Assembly (NCBI GenBank): GCA_046597895.1
Contig: JBKJJS010000193.1
Coordinates: forward strand, 1-11,501
Source: WLJO01 sp046597895
GTDB taxonomy: Bacteria > Actinomycetota > Acidimicrobiia > Acidimicrobiales > Ilumatobacteraceae
Reading direction: 5' to 3'
DNA: 11,501 bases
Shown: in pieces, positions 1 through 7,253 of the stretch
How positions within the stretch are numbered: the first letter of the stretch is position 1
Layout of the letters: every line of letters begins with the position of its first letter
Notes under the pieces: model-generated
Told to the model about the DNA's origin: nothing
The model's input: the letters and a program-made list of their open reading frames with translations, nothing else
The model's database searches: none
Translations under genes and position numbers: made by a program

Positions 1-179
1 TCTCGAGGTTGCCGTCGAGCACGTACGGGAAGTGCCCCTCCTCAAGGGCGAGGATCTTGCCGGCGTGGCCGACGACGTGGGTGTTGGCCTTCGAGCACTT
101 CATGTCGTCGGCCACGCCGGCAAGATCCTCGCCCTTGAGGAGGGGCACTTCCCGTACGTGCTCGACGGCAACCTCGAGA
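1..179. repeat. Perfect 76-bp inverted repeat with 27-nt spacer at the window start (probable fold-back chimera)
   Basis: Bases 1-76 are the exact reverse complement of 104-179; the spacer is 77-103. Both arms lie inside protein-coding sequence of the carotenoid oxygenase, so this is not a terminator or operator. Read on the minus strand, 103 down to 77 gives MKCSKANTH, which continues in frame into VVGHAGKILALEEG of the arm. A motif of the form ANTxVxxHAGKxLAL is what carotenoid oxygenases normally carry at this place. The plus strand has VGLRALHVVGHAGK instead, which lacks the conserved ANT. The simplest reading is that 1-103 is an inverted copy of the true upstream sequence, joined by template switching during amplification or by misassembly at a contig end. 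A genuine genomic inversion is possible but less likely. Confidence 0.95.
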
Positions 180-1120
180 CGGTCGGTGCCACGAACTACG
201 GCGGCATGTTGAAGGGATCGTTCACCGCCCACCCGAAGATCTGCCCGGTGACTGGCGAACTCCTCGCATTCGGCTACTCGTACGCCGAGCCGTACCTCAC
301 GTACCTGCGGGTGTCGGCGGCCGGCGAGCTCGTGCAGGTCGAGCCCATCACGGTCGGCGGCCCCACGATGATGCACGACTTCAACGTCACCCAGAACAAG
401 ATCGTGTTCATGGACCTTCCGGCGGTGTTCAGCATGGAGGCGGCGCTGCGGGGCGAGATGCCGATCAAGTGGGACAACGAGTATCCGGCCCGCCTTGGCG
501 TGATGCCCCGTACCGGCACCGATGCCGATGTCACGTGGTACGACATCGACCCCTGCTACGTGTTCCACCCCATGAACTCGTACGAGGACGGCGACAAGAT
601 CATCCTCGACGTCGCCCGCTTCGACTACATCTGGCGGGACAACGGGATGGACTTCCCGAAACCCTACCTGTGGCGTTGGACGATCGACACCGTGACGGGG
701 AAGGTGAAGGAAGAACAGATCGACGACCGCTCGGCCGAGTTCCCGCGGGTGGCCGACGCCCACGTGGCTCAGCCCCACCGGTTCGGCTACATGATGGGTT
801 TCTCGGCGGGTCTCACGGACGACCCTGCCGAAGCCGAAGGTTCCATCTTGAAGTACGACCGCGTCGCCGGGACCCGTACGTCCATCGAGTTCGGCAAGGG
901 TCGTGTCGGCGGCGAGCCAGTGTTTGCGGCGGCCACCGGAGCGACATCGGAAGACGATGGTTATCTGATGACGTACGTCTACGACGCATCCAAGGACGCC
1001 AGCGAACTCGTCATCTTCGACGCCAGCACGATGAGCCGGGAACCCGTGGCGTCGGTGCAACTGCCGCGGGTGCCGTCCGGGTTCCATGGGAGCTGGATCC
1101 CGGCCACTGTCGCCGACTGA
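104..1120 (+). CDS. Carotenoid oxygenase family protein (5' truncated)
   Basis: This is a non-haem iron(II) dioxygenase of the carotenoid cleavage / lignostilbene dioxygenase family, which splits C=C double bonds of carotenoids, apocarotenoids or stilbenes; it is probably cytoplasmic. All four expected iron-ligand histidines are visible: FTAHPK (nt 230-232), MMHDF (374-376), FHPMN (566-568) and the C-terminal FHGSW (1085-1087), each in its typical family context. Also typical are the AHPKxxPxTGELxxFGY segment and GFHGSWIP just before the stop. The N-terminus is missing: the frame stays open to the window edge, but bases 1-103 are an inverted copy (see the repeat entry). Annotation therefore begins at the first trustworthy codon; upstream in-frame ATG codons (such as at 32) lie in the artefact. 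Family members are usually about 450-500 residues, so roughly 120-150 are absent. The substrate cannot be told from sequence. The stop lies 5 bp from that of the convergent P450. Confidence 0.93.
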   Translation, partial: VVGHAGKILALEEGHFPYVLDGNLETVGATNYGGMLKGSFTAHPKICPVTGELLAFGYSYAEPYLTYLRVSAAGELVQVEPITVGGPTMMHDFNVTQNKIVFMDLPAVFSMEAALRGEMPIKWDNEYPARLGVMPRTGTDADVTWYDIDPCYVFHPMNSYEDGDKIILDVARFDYIWRDNGMDFPKPYLWRWTIDTVTGKVKEEQIDDRSAEFPRVADAHVAQPHRFGYMMGFSAGLTDDPAEAEGSILKYDRVAGTRTSIEFGKGRVGGEPVFAAATGATSEDDGYLMTYVYDASKDASELVIFDASTMSREPVASVQLPRVPSGFHGSWIPATVAD

Positions 1121-1125
1121 TCGAT

Positions 1126-2403
1126 CTATGCAGAGAGTGAGGAGGCCGGTGCGGGCGTGAACCGCACCGGCACTTCGTTCAGGCCGAGCACGAAGTTGCC
1201 GCGTCGGCGAGGGAGGGGCCCGTCGTCGGCGAGACGGAGGTCCGTCAGGCGCGTCAGCAGTTCTTCGAACAGGACCCGCAGCTCCAGCCGGGCGAGTGGT
1301 GCTCCGAGGCAGTGATGGCGCCCGTACGCGCCGAACGCGACGTGGTCGTTCGGAGTGCGGGTGATGTCGAAACGCTCCGGATGATCGAAGACCAGCGCGT
1401 CCCGGTTGGCTGATGGGTAGAGCAACAGGATCCGGTCGCCCTCCTTCACCTGCTGGCCGTTCACCTCGACATCGCGAGTGGCCGTGCGGTTCATGTTCCG
1501 TACGGGTGTGACCCAGCGCAGCATCTCTTCGATGGCCCCGGGCAACAGACCAGGATCGCGCTGCAACATCGCCAGCTGATCCGGGTGGCGCAGTAGCGCT
1601 TCCACGCCGCCAGAGATCACGTGGCGGGTCGTCTCGTCGCCACCCACGAGGACCAGCATGGTCTCGAACACGAGGTCGACTTCGGACAATGGCTCCTCGT
1701 CGGTCGTGTTGACCACGAGCGACACAAGATCCTCGGCACTCCCACCTCGGCGTTCCTCGATCTTCTCGACGATGTACGCCCAGTAGTCGCGCACGGCCTG
1801 CATGACTTCCTCCACGATCTCGTCCCCGCCCGTGGCGAACAGATCCGACCAGTGCAGGAGTTGGTCGTGGTCACCGTCGGGTAGCCCCATCAACTCGCCG
1901 ATCATGTACATGGGAAGGGGTGTGGCGATGTCGGCCACGATGTCGCACTCACCACGCTCGATCACGGCGTCGATCAAGGCGATGACTTTGCGCCGCAGGA
2001 ACGGCTCGTGGTCCTCCACGCGGCGCAGACTGAACCCCGGGCTGATGAGGCGGCGACGGCGGGTGTGCTCGGGCGGGTCGAAGTTGATCATCGACGGCAC
2101 GGAACTCTCGGGCCGCGAGCCTTGGCCGCTGCAGAACGTGTGCCAGTCCCTGCTCATCATGCTGACATCTGCGTGGGTCGTGGCACCCCAGAGGCCGGCG
2201 GCGTCGTCCCAGTACAGCGGGGCGTTGGCGCGCATCCACGCCGTGAGTGAGTCGAAGTCGGCGTAGAAGTCCGGCGAGAGCAGTTGTATCTCAGGCCGGG
2301 TCGGGTGAGTGGAAGTGCGGGTGCCGGCGCGGCTCAAGGCGACCCTGAAGTCCGGCACCTCGCCTTCGGCTTCGGCTCCGTCTTCGGCGTGGGGCGAGCT
2401 CAT
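1126..2403 (-). CDS. Cytochrome P450
   Basis: A complete 425-residue soluble bacterial P450, a haem-thiolate monooxygenase that would need a ferredoxin and reductase encoded elsewhere. Visible landmarks are the I-helix oxygen-activation motif VGGDETTR (D256, E257, T258, T259), the K-helix ExxR (E293-R296) and the haem loop FGAYGRHHCLG with thiolate Cys365. The spacing from Phe357 to Cys365 is one residue longer than the classical FxxGxHxC form. From memory, mycobacterial CYP124, CYP125 and CYP142 (sterol and methyl-branched lipid hydroxylases) share this longer loop, so a lipid or terpenoid substrate is a reasonable but unproven guess. No membrane anchor is present; the first 40 residues are acidic and then Arg/Thr-rich, as a disordered tail. 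The start at 2403 is the only ATG upstream of the conserved region; no strong ribosome-binding site is seen. It is divergent from the alkylsulfatase (34-bp gap) and convergent with the carotenoid oxygenase. Confidence 0.95.
   Translation of the reverse strand: MSSPHAEDGAEAEGEVPDFRVALSRAGTRTSTHPTRPEIQLLSPDFYADFDSLTAWMRANAPLYWDDAAGLWGATTHADVSMMSRDWHTFCSGQGSRPESSVPSMINFDPPEHTRRRRLISPGFSLRRVEDHEPFLRRKVIALIDAVIERGECDIVADIATPLPMYMIGELMGLPDGDHDQLLHWSDLFATGGDEIVEEVMQAVRDYWAYIVEKIEERRGGSAEDLVSLVVNTTDEEPLSEVDLVFETMLVLVGGDETTRHVISGGVEALLRHPDQLAMLQRDPGLLPGAIEEMLRWVTPVRNMNRTATRDVEVNGQQVKEGDRILLLYPSANRDALVFDHPERFDITRTPNDHVAFGAYGRHHCLGAPLARLELRVLFEELLTRLTDLRLADDGPLPRRRGNFVLGLNEVPVRFTPAPASSLSA
1145..1171. 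terminator. GC-rich hairpin at the convergent gene ends (possible factor-independent stop)
   Basis: Bases 1145-1154 (GCCGGTGCGG) pair perfectly with 1162-1171 around a 7-nt loop. The hairpin lies in the last codons of the P450 gene, 25 bp past the carotenoid-oxygenase stop, so it could end transcripts from both sides. No T-run follows on either strand. Actinobacterial terminators often lack one, but the stem may also be chance in GC-rich coding DNA. Confidence 0.3.
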
Positions 2404-2423
2404 GCGGGCAGTCTCTCAGCCGT

Positions 2424-2428
2424 GGGAG
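2424..2428 (+). promoter_or_regulatory. Ribosome-binding site of the alkylsulfatase
   Basis: GGGAG ends 9 nt before the ATG at 2438. It decides between this start and the earlier in-frame ATG at 2309, which would run through the P450 N-terminal coding region on the other strand. The 34-bp divergent gap (2404-2437) must also hold any upstream signals for the P450, and none is clear there. Confidence 0.45.
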
Positions 2429-2437
2429 CATCTGCCC

Positions 2438-4240
2438 ATGACCGACGAGTTCGCGTGGGACGACATCGACGACTTCACGGATGCGCAGCGGGGGCTTGTC
2501 GCCGCGCTGCCGAACTTCGTGGTGCGCAACCTGAAGGACCGCATCGTGTGGGACATGGAGCGGTTCGCGTACCAGGGCATCGACGCGCCGTGCCCTCCCA
2601 CGGTGCACCCGAGTTTGTGGCGCCAGGCCCGACTCAACTCCGTCCATGGCCTGTTCCAAGTGTGTGAAGGCATCTTCCAGGTTCGCGGCTTCGACATCTC
2701 CAACATGACGATCATCGAGCACCACGGCGGCGCAGTCGTCATCGATCCGCTCATCTCGGCCGAGACCGCTGAGGCGGCCTGGCGGCTCTACACGGCGCAC
2801 CGTGGCGAACGGCGGATCACGGCAGTCATCTACACGCATTCGCACATCGATCACTTCGGTGGCGTCGAGGGGGTCGTCACGCGGGCTCAGGTAGCGGCCG
2901 GCGATGTGGAGGTCTGGGCGCCGGACGGGTTCCTCGAAGCGGCCATCAGCGAGAACGTGTTCGCCGGGCCGGCGATGTCGCGGCGAGCGCGGTACATGTA
3001 CGGCTCGCTGCTCGACAAGGGGCCACGCGGCGCGGTCGATGTCGGACTCGGCAAGACGCCATCGCTCGGCGCTTCGTCGCTGATCGCTCCCACCCATCAC
3101 ATCGTCGATCCCGTCCAAGAAGCCGTCGTCGGTGGGGTGCAGATGGTGTTCCAGCTCACACCGGGAACCGAAGCGCCCGCTGAGATGAACTTCCTGATCC
3201 CTGATCGACGCGCACTGTGCATGGCCGAGAACGCCAACCACGTGATGCACAACATCCTCACGATTCGTGGCGCACAGGTTCGGGATGCGCACGCGTGGGG
3301 CGACTACCTCCATCAGGCGGTGAGGCTGTTCATCGGCGACACCGACGTGGCGTTCGCCCAGCACCACTGGCCGACGTGGGGCGCCGAGCGCGTCGCCGAC
3401 TACCTGTACACGCAGGGTGACATGTACCGCTACCTGCACGACCAGACCGTGCGGATGATGAACCAGGGCCTCACCGGCATCGAGATCGCCGAACGGTTCG
3501 AGTTGCCACCGCAGTTGGAACGGGCCTGGCACTGTCGGGGCTATTACGGCAGCGTCAGCCACAACGTGAAGGCGATCTACCAGCGCTACCTCGGGTGGTA
3601 CGACGGCAACCCCGCCCGGCTGCACCAGCATCCCCCGCAGACTGCTGGGCCGAAGTACGTCGAGGCGATGGGCGGTGTGGAGTCGGCCATCGCCGTGGCT
3701 CGGGTGGCGATCGCCGATGCCGACCCTCGATGGGCCATGACCGTGCTCGATCACGTCCTGTTCACTGAGCCCGACCACGCGGTGGCTCGGTCATTGCAGG
3801 CCGACACCATGGAGCAGGCCGGGTTCAGTCAGGAAAATGCCACGTGGCGATGTGCCTACCTCAGCGGGAGTGACGAACTGCGCAACGGGATCGTGGCGCT
3901 ACCGCTCGCAGGCAGCGGGATGCTTGCGGCCATGACGTCGTCGATGGTGTTCGACCTACTGGCCGTGCGCATCGACGGCGTGGCGGCGGCACGGCAGGAA
4001 TGGGTGGTCGGGTGGCGGTTCCCTGATCGTGACGAGACATGGACGATGCGGCTGAGGCGCGGTGTCCTCGTACACGAGCCTGGTCTTGCCGACGACGCGA
4101 TCGAGGTGATCACCATCGATCGTTCGGCGTTCGACTGGGTACTCGCCGGTGCGCCACCGCCACCCGAACTCGCCCCGATGGCTCCACTCCTGGCGCTGTT
4201 CAGCCTGCCCGACCCGAACTTCGCCATCGTCACGCCGTAA
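2438..4240 (+). CDS. Alkylsulfatase, metallo-beta-lactamase fold (SdsA1-type)
   Basis: A 600-residue class III zinc sulfatase that hydrolyses primary alkyl sulfates (such as dodecyl sulfate) to alcohol and sulfate. The order is: an MBL catalytic domain (about 95-330), a helical dimerisation domain (about 335-480) and an SCP2-like C-terminal lipid-binding domain (about 490-600). The binuclear zinc set is complete: H134, H136, D138 and H139 in THSHIDH, E245 in TPGTEAPAEM, E264 in MAENANH and H309 in QHHWPTWG. As I recall the Pseudomonas SdsA1 ligands (169, 171, 173, 174, 280, 299, 344), every position is offset by exactly 35, which indicates no net insertion or deletion across the catalytic domain. 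Unlike SdsA1, the N-terminus (MTDEFAWDDIDDF) is acidic and shows no signal peptide, so the enzyme is probably cytoplasmic and may act on internal sulfate esters. The start at 2438 is supported by GGGAG upstream. Divergent expression with the P450 suggests, but does not prove, shared lipid metabolism. Confidence 0.94.
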   Translation: MTDEFAWDDIDDFTDAQRGLVAALPNFVVRNLKDRIVWDMERFAYQGIDAPCPPTVHPSLWRQARLNSVHGLFQVCEGIFQVRGFDISNMTIIEHHGGAVVIDPLISAETAEAAWRLYTAHRGERRITAVIYTHSHIDHFGGVEGVVTRAQVAAGDVEVWAPDGFLEAAISENVFAGPAMSRRARYMYGSLLDKGPRGAVDVGLGKTPSLGASSLIAPTHHIVDPVQEAVVGGVQMVFQLTPGTEAPAEMNFLIPDRRALCMAENANHVMHNILTIRGAQVRDAHAWGDYLHQAVRLFIGDTDVAFAQHHWPTWGAERVADYLYTQGDMYRYLHDQTVRMMNQGLTGIEIAERFELPPQLERAWHCRGYYGSVSHNVKAIYQRYLGWYDGNPARLHQHPPQTAGPKYVEAMGGVESAIAVARVAIADADPRWAMTVLDHVLFTEPDHAVARSLQADTMEQAGFSQENATWRCAYLSGSDELRNGIVALPLAGSGMLAAMTSSMVFDLLAVRIDGVAAARQEWVVGWRFPDRDETWTMRLRRGVLVHEPGLADDAIEVITIDRSAFDWVLAGAPPPPELAPMAPLLALFSLPDPNFAIVTP

Positions 4241-4268
4241 CCCGCGGAAGCCCGTGAGCCAAGACCCG

Positions 4269-4274
4269 TAGGCT
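4269..4274 (+). promoter_or_regulatory. Possible -10 element of a leaderless M16 protease transcript
   Basis: TAGGCT fits the TANNNT -10 form and ends 7 nt before the ATG at 4282, the position expected if transcription begins at or next to the start codon. No Shine-Dalgarno sequence is present in the 41-bp gap (4241-4281), and no convincing -35 is seen. The call rests on position and a 6-base match only. Confidence 0.35.
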
Positions 4275-4281
4275 TCGCCCA

Positions 4282-7218
4282 ATGAAACGGTGTTTCGCCA
4301 GCATCCTCGCCGCCACGCTCGCGGCAACCACCGTGGCGTGCTCGGCTGATTCAGGCGTGACCGCAACACGGTCTGCCACCACGGGGACCTCTGCGCCCAA
4401 CACCACCACGACGGTGGGATCGTCGCCGCCGAACTCGACGCCATCGACGACGTCTCCCCGCCCTTCGACCACGGCGCCGCCGTTCAACGACGAAGCGATC
4501 CCGGACGACCCGGATGTGCGAATCGTGACGCTCGACAACGGCCTGACGGTGTACCTACGCCACAACGAACGGCCCGGGTTGCATGCCGAGTTGCGGTTGG
4601 TGATCAACGCCGGGTCGGCTGTCGAGGAACCGGATCAGGCTGGCGTGGCCCACTTCCTCGAGCACATGCTGTTCAACGGCACCACCAAGTACCCGGCCAA
4701 CGAACTCATCGCCACGCTGCGCACGTTCGGAATGGACCTCGGCGCCGACATCAACGCCTACACGAGTTACGACGAGACCGTCTACCAGTTGTCGGTCCCG
4801 TTGTCCGATCCCGACAACCTGGCCACGGGCATCGATGTCCTCGCGGAATGGCTGAGCGCGGCGACCCTCGCGCCCGATGAGGTCACCAAGGAACGTGGCG
4901 TCGTTCTCGACGAGTGGCGGCAGCGGGACCAGAGCCTCGACGGCCGCATTGGCGACACGATCACCAACATGTTCCTCGGCGGCACGGCCTATGACGGTCG
5001 GCAACCCATCGGTGGTGACGCCGCCATCAACGCAATGACGCCTGATCTGCTGCGCCGCTTCTACGACCGGTGGTACCGGCCTGACAACGCGGCGATCGTG
5101 GTGGTCGGCGACATCGACGTGTCCGACACGGAGAAGGCCGTCCGTGATCGTCTCGGTGGCATCGCGTCCCGAGGCGGCGATGGGCCGCCGTCCAACGTTC
5201 CACTCGCGGCGTACGACACTCCGGTCGCTCAGGTGCTGGCCGATCCGGACGAGATCGACGCCGCGCTCGAACTCACACTTCCGACGCCGGCCGGTCGGCC
5301 GGAGGGCTCTGTCGGCGCAGCCCAGGAAGAGCTGCTGCTCGGTCTGGCATTCGAGATGATTTCGACCCGGTTCAGCGACGACATTGCCCGCGGCGGCGCC
5401 CCGTTCACGAGCGCCTTCCCCAGCAACAACGACATCGTGCGAGTCCTTGATGCGCCGAGCGTGGTGGTACGGGGCGAACCCGGGAAGCTGAACGCCTCGA
5501 TCGACGCGTTGCTCAACGAGTTTGAACGGGTTCGCCGCTTCGGCTTCGACGAAAGCGAGTTGGGTCGGGCGGTGGATCGAGCGCGGTCCAACGTCGACGA
5601 GGCGTATGACGGTCGCAACACCACCCAAGACACGACGTATTCCAATCGGTATGTCGGCCACTTCCTCGAAGGCCAGCCCATCCCGTCCGCCGAGACCCAA
5701 CGCGATCTCATCACCGGCATGCTCGATTCGGTCACGACCTCGGCCGTAGGCGACGCGTTCCTGCGCCAACTCGAGAGTTCGGCCCCTCACCTCCTCGTCG
5801 CGATCCCTGACTCGCTCCCACTGCCGCCGTCATCCGCCGACCTCCTCGCGAAGATCGCCGCGCTCGACGATCTCGACCTGGCGCCACGGGAGGAGAGCGT
5901 CGGCCCTGAGTCCGGTCTCATGGTGGCCCCCGAGCCGGTCGAGGAGACGAAGCGAACGACGCTGACCATCGATCCGTTCTCGTTCCTCGAGCCGGTACTG
6001 CTGACGTTTCCCAACGGTGCGCGCGTCGTGCTCAACGCGACGGACATCGTCGATGAATCCGTGTCGTTCGCCGCAGTGAGTCCCGGTGGACTGTCGCTCG
6101 TCGATGACGCGGATGTCGGCGAAGCGCTGATCACCACGGACGTCATCGAGTCGAGCGGCGTGGGAGATCTCGATCCGGTCCAACTCGACACCGTGCTCGG
6201 TGCGACATCGGTCGAGGTCAGCCCGTATCTGGACCAGGCGGAGGAAGGGTTCGGTGGTTCGTCGAGCACAGGCGACCTGGAGCAGCTCTTCCAGCTGGTG
6301 CATCTCTACCTCGCCGCACCCCGATTCGACCAGGCCGGGCTCGACGCGGCGATCGGTTCGATCCGTCCGCTGGCAGAGGATCCGGGGAGCAGTCCCGACT
6401 TCGCGACCTACCTTGCCTACACGGATGCCCGCTACGGCGGCGCCCCCCGTTTCAACCCGATCCCTGCCGACCTCGACTCGCTCGATCTGGCCACGGTGGA
6501 GAAGGTCTGGAGGGCTCGGTTCTCGAATGTCAGCGACTGGACCTTCGCACTCTCGGGCGACTTCGACATGGATACGGTGACCGATCTCGCCCGCCGCTAC
6601 ATCGGATCGTTGACGGGTACTGGTACGACCGAGGCGTTCGTCGATCTCCAACCGGAGCCGCCTCCCGGCGTCGTGGATCGGCGCGTCGCCGCCGGCACCG
6701 GAGACAAGTCCACCCTCACCCGCGCCTATGACGCGCCGGTGGTTGACATCAAGGGGGACGGGGTGCTCTGCGATGTGTTGGGCAGCGTGCTCACGACTCG
6801 GCTCACCGACCACGTCCGTGAGGAGCTCGGGGCCTCCTACAGCCCGAACGCGTTCTGCGCGATCTCGCTGGAGCCCGATGTGCTCGCCACGACCGTCGTG
6901 CAGATCACGGGTGATCCGGCCGGCATCGATCAGCTCGCCGTCGTCGTGGAGGCGGACCTGGAGTCGTTGCGTCGCGATGGCGCGACCGATGCCGAACTCG
7001 ACACCGCGCTCGCCGATCTGCGCGATCAGTACGACCTGTTCAGCAACGAACTGTTGCTCTCTGTGTTGGTCCGTGCCCCGCTGCATCCCGAGGAGCTGGA
7101 GGCATTCATCGATCGGCGGGCCGTCCTCGAGGACGTGGACTCGACCGCGTTCAAGAAGTTCGTGGGCGTCACGCTCCCGGCCGGTCAGTACATCGAGATC
7201 AAGACCGTGCCGGCGTGA
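4282..7218 (+). CDS. M16 family zinc metalloprotease, probable lipoprotein
   Basis: A complete 978-residue two-module peptidase of the pitrilysin/PqqL/insulinase family, which forms a clam-shell chamber and degrades peptides. The N-terminus is a secretion signal with Cys20 as likely lipidation site (ATTVACS; Thr at -3 makes the lipobox weak), followed by a Thr/Ser/Pro-rich stalk (about 24-68), so the protease is probably tethered outside the membrane. The active module starts near residue 78 and carries the inverted zinc motif HFLEH (H124, E127 catalytic, H128), with E204 and E211 in ERGVVLDE, E211 being the likely third ligand. The second module (from about 570) has GGLSLVDDADVGEAL where the motif would be and is inactive, but retains the R846/Y853 pair in HVREELGASY, the spacing of the substrate-binding Arg/Tyr of the family. 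One chain thus supplies both halves. It is 41 bp after the alkylsulfatase and 35 bp before the patatin gene; cotranscription is possible. Substrate unknown. Confidence 0.94.
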   Translation: MKRCFASILAATLAATTVACSADSGVTATRSATTGTSAPNTTTTVGSSPPNSTPSTTSPRPSTTAPPFNDEAIPDDPDVRIVTLDNGLTVYLRHNERPGLHAELRLVINAGSAVEEPDQAGVAHFLEHMLFNGTTKYPANELIATLRTFGMDLGADINAYTSYDETVYQLSVPLSDPDNLATGIDVLAEWLSAATLAPDEVTKERGVVLDEWRQRDQSLDGRIGDTITNMFLGGTAYDGRQPIGGDAAINAMTPDLLRRFYDRWYRPDNAAIVVVGDIDVSDTEKAVRDRLGGIASRGGDGPPSNVPLAAYDTPVAQVLADPDEIDAALELTLPTPAGRPEGSVGAAQEELLLGLAFEMISTRFSDDIARGGAPFTSAFPSNNDIVRVLDAPSVVVRGEPGKLNASIDALLNEFERVRRFGFDESELGRAVDRARSNVDEAYDGRNTTQDTTYSNRYVGHFLEGQPIPSAETQRDLITGMLDSVTTSAVGDAFLRQLESSAPHLLVAIPDSLPLPPSSADLLAKIAALDDLDLAPREESVGPESGLMVAPEPVEETKRTTLTIDPFSFLEPVLLTFPNGARVVLNATDIVDESVSFAAVSPGGLSLVDDADVGEALITTDVIESSGVGDLDPVQLDTVLGATSVEVSPYLDQAEEGFGGSSSTGDLEQLFQLVHLYLAAPRFDQAGLDAAIGSIRPLAEDPGSSPDFATYLAYTDARYGGAPRFNPIPADLDSLDLATVEKVWRARFSNVSDWTFALSGDFDMDTVTDLARRYIGSLTGTGTTEAFVDLQPEPPPGVVDRRVAAGTGDKSTLTRAYDAPVVDIKGDGVLCDVLGSVLTTRLTDHVREELGASYSPNAFCAISLEPDVLATTVVQITGDPAGIDQLAVVVEADLESLRRDGATDAELDTALADLRDQYDLFSNELLLSVLVRAPLHPEELEAFIDRRAVLEDVDSTAFKKFVGVTLPAGQYIEIKTVPA

Positions 7219-7253
7219 ACTGGCAGCCTTGTGTGGCCTGACAGACTCGCGGA

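Noticed and set aside
32..103. ATG at 32 as the start of the carotenoid oxygenase
   Set aside because: It lies in the inverted arm; the residues before VVGHAGK do not fit the family and are the antisense of the true gene.
1..179. Hairpin telomere or attachment site at the window start
   Set aside because: Both arms are coding sequence of one gene and the minus strand restores the protein motif, so a fold-back artefact explains it better.
2309..2437. Earlier in-frame ATG (2309) as the alkylsulfatase start
   Set aside because: It would overlap the P450 N-terminal coding region by 95 bp; ATG 2438 has a GGGAG at good spacing and gives an ordinary N-terminus.
2291..3778. Long minus-strand reading frame of 495 codons opposite the alkylsulfatase
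   Set aside because: Arg/His/Asp/Val-rich shadow frame of a GC-rich gene, with no recognisable motif, while the plus strand has a complete zinc-site pattern.
4247..4276. Inverted repeat GAAGCC/GGCTTC as terminator after the alkylsulfatase
   Set aside because: Only 6 bp with an 18-nt loop and no T-run; it overlaps the probable M16 promoter and is likely chance.
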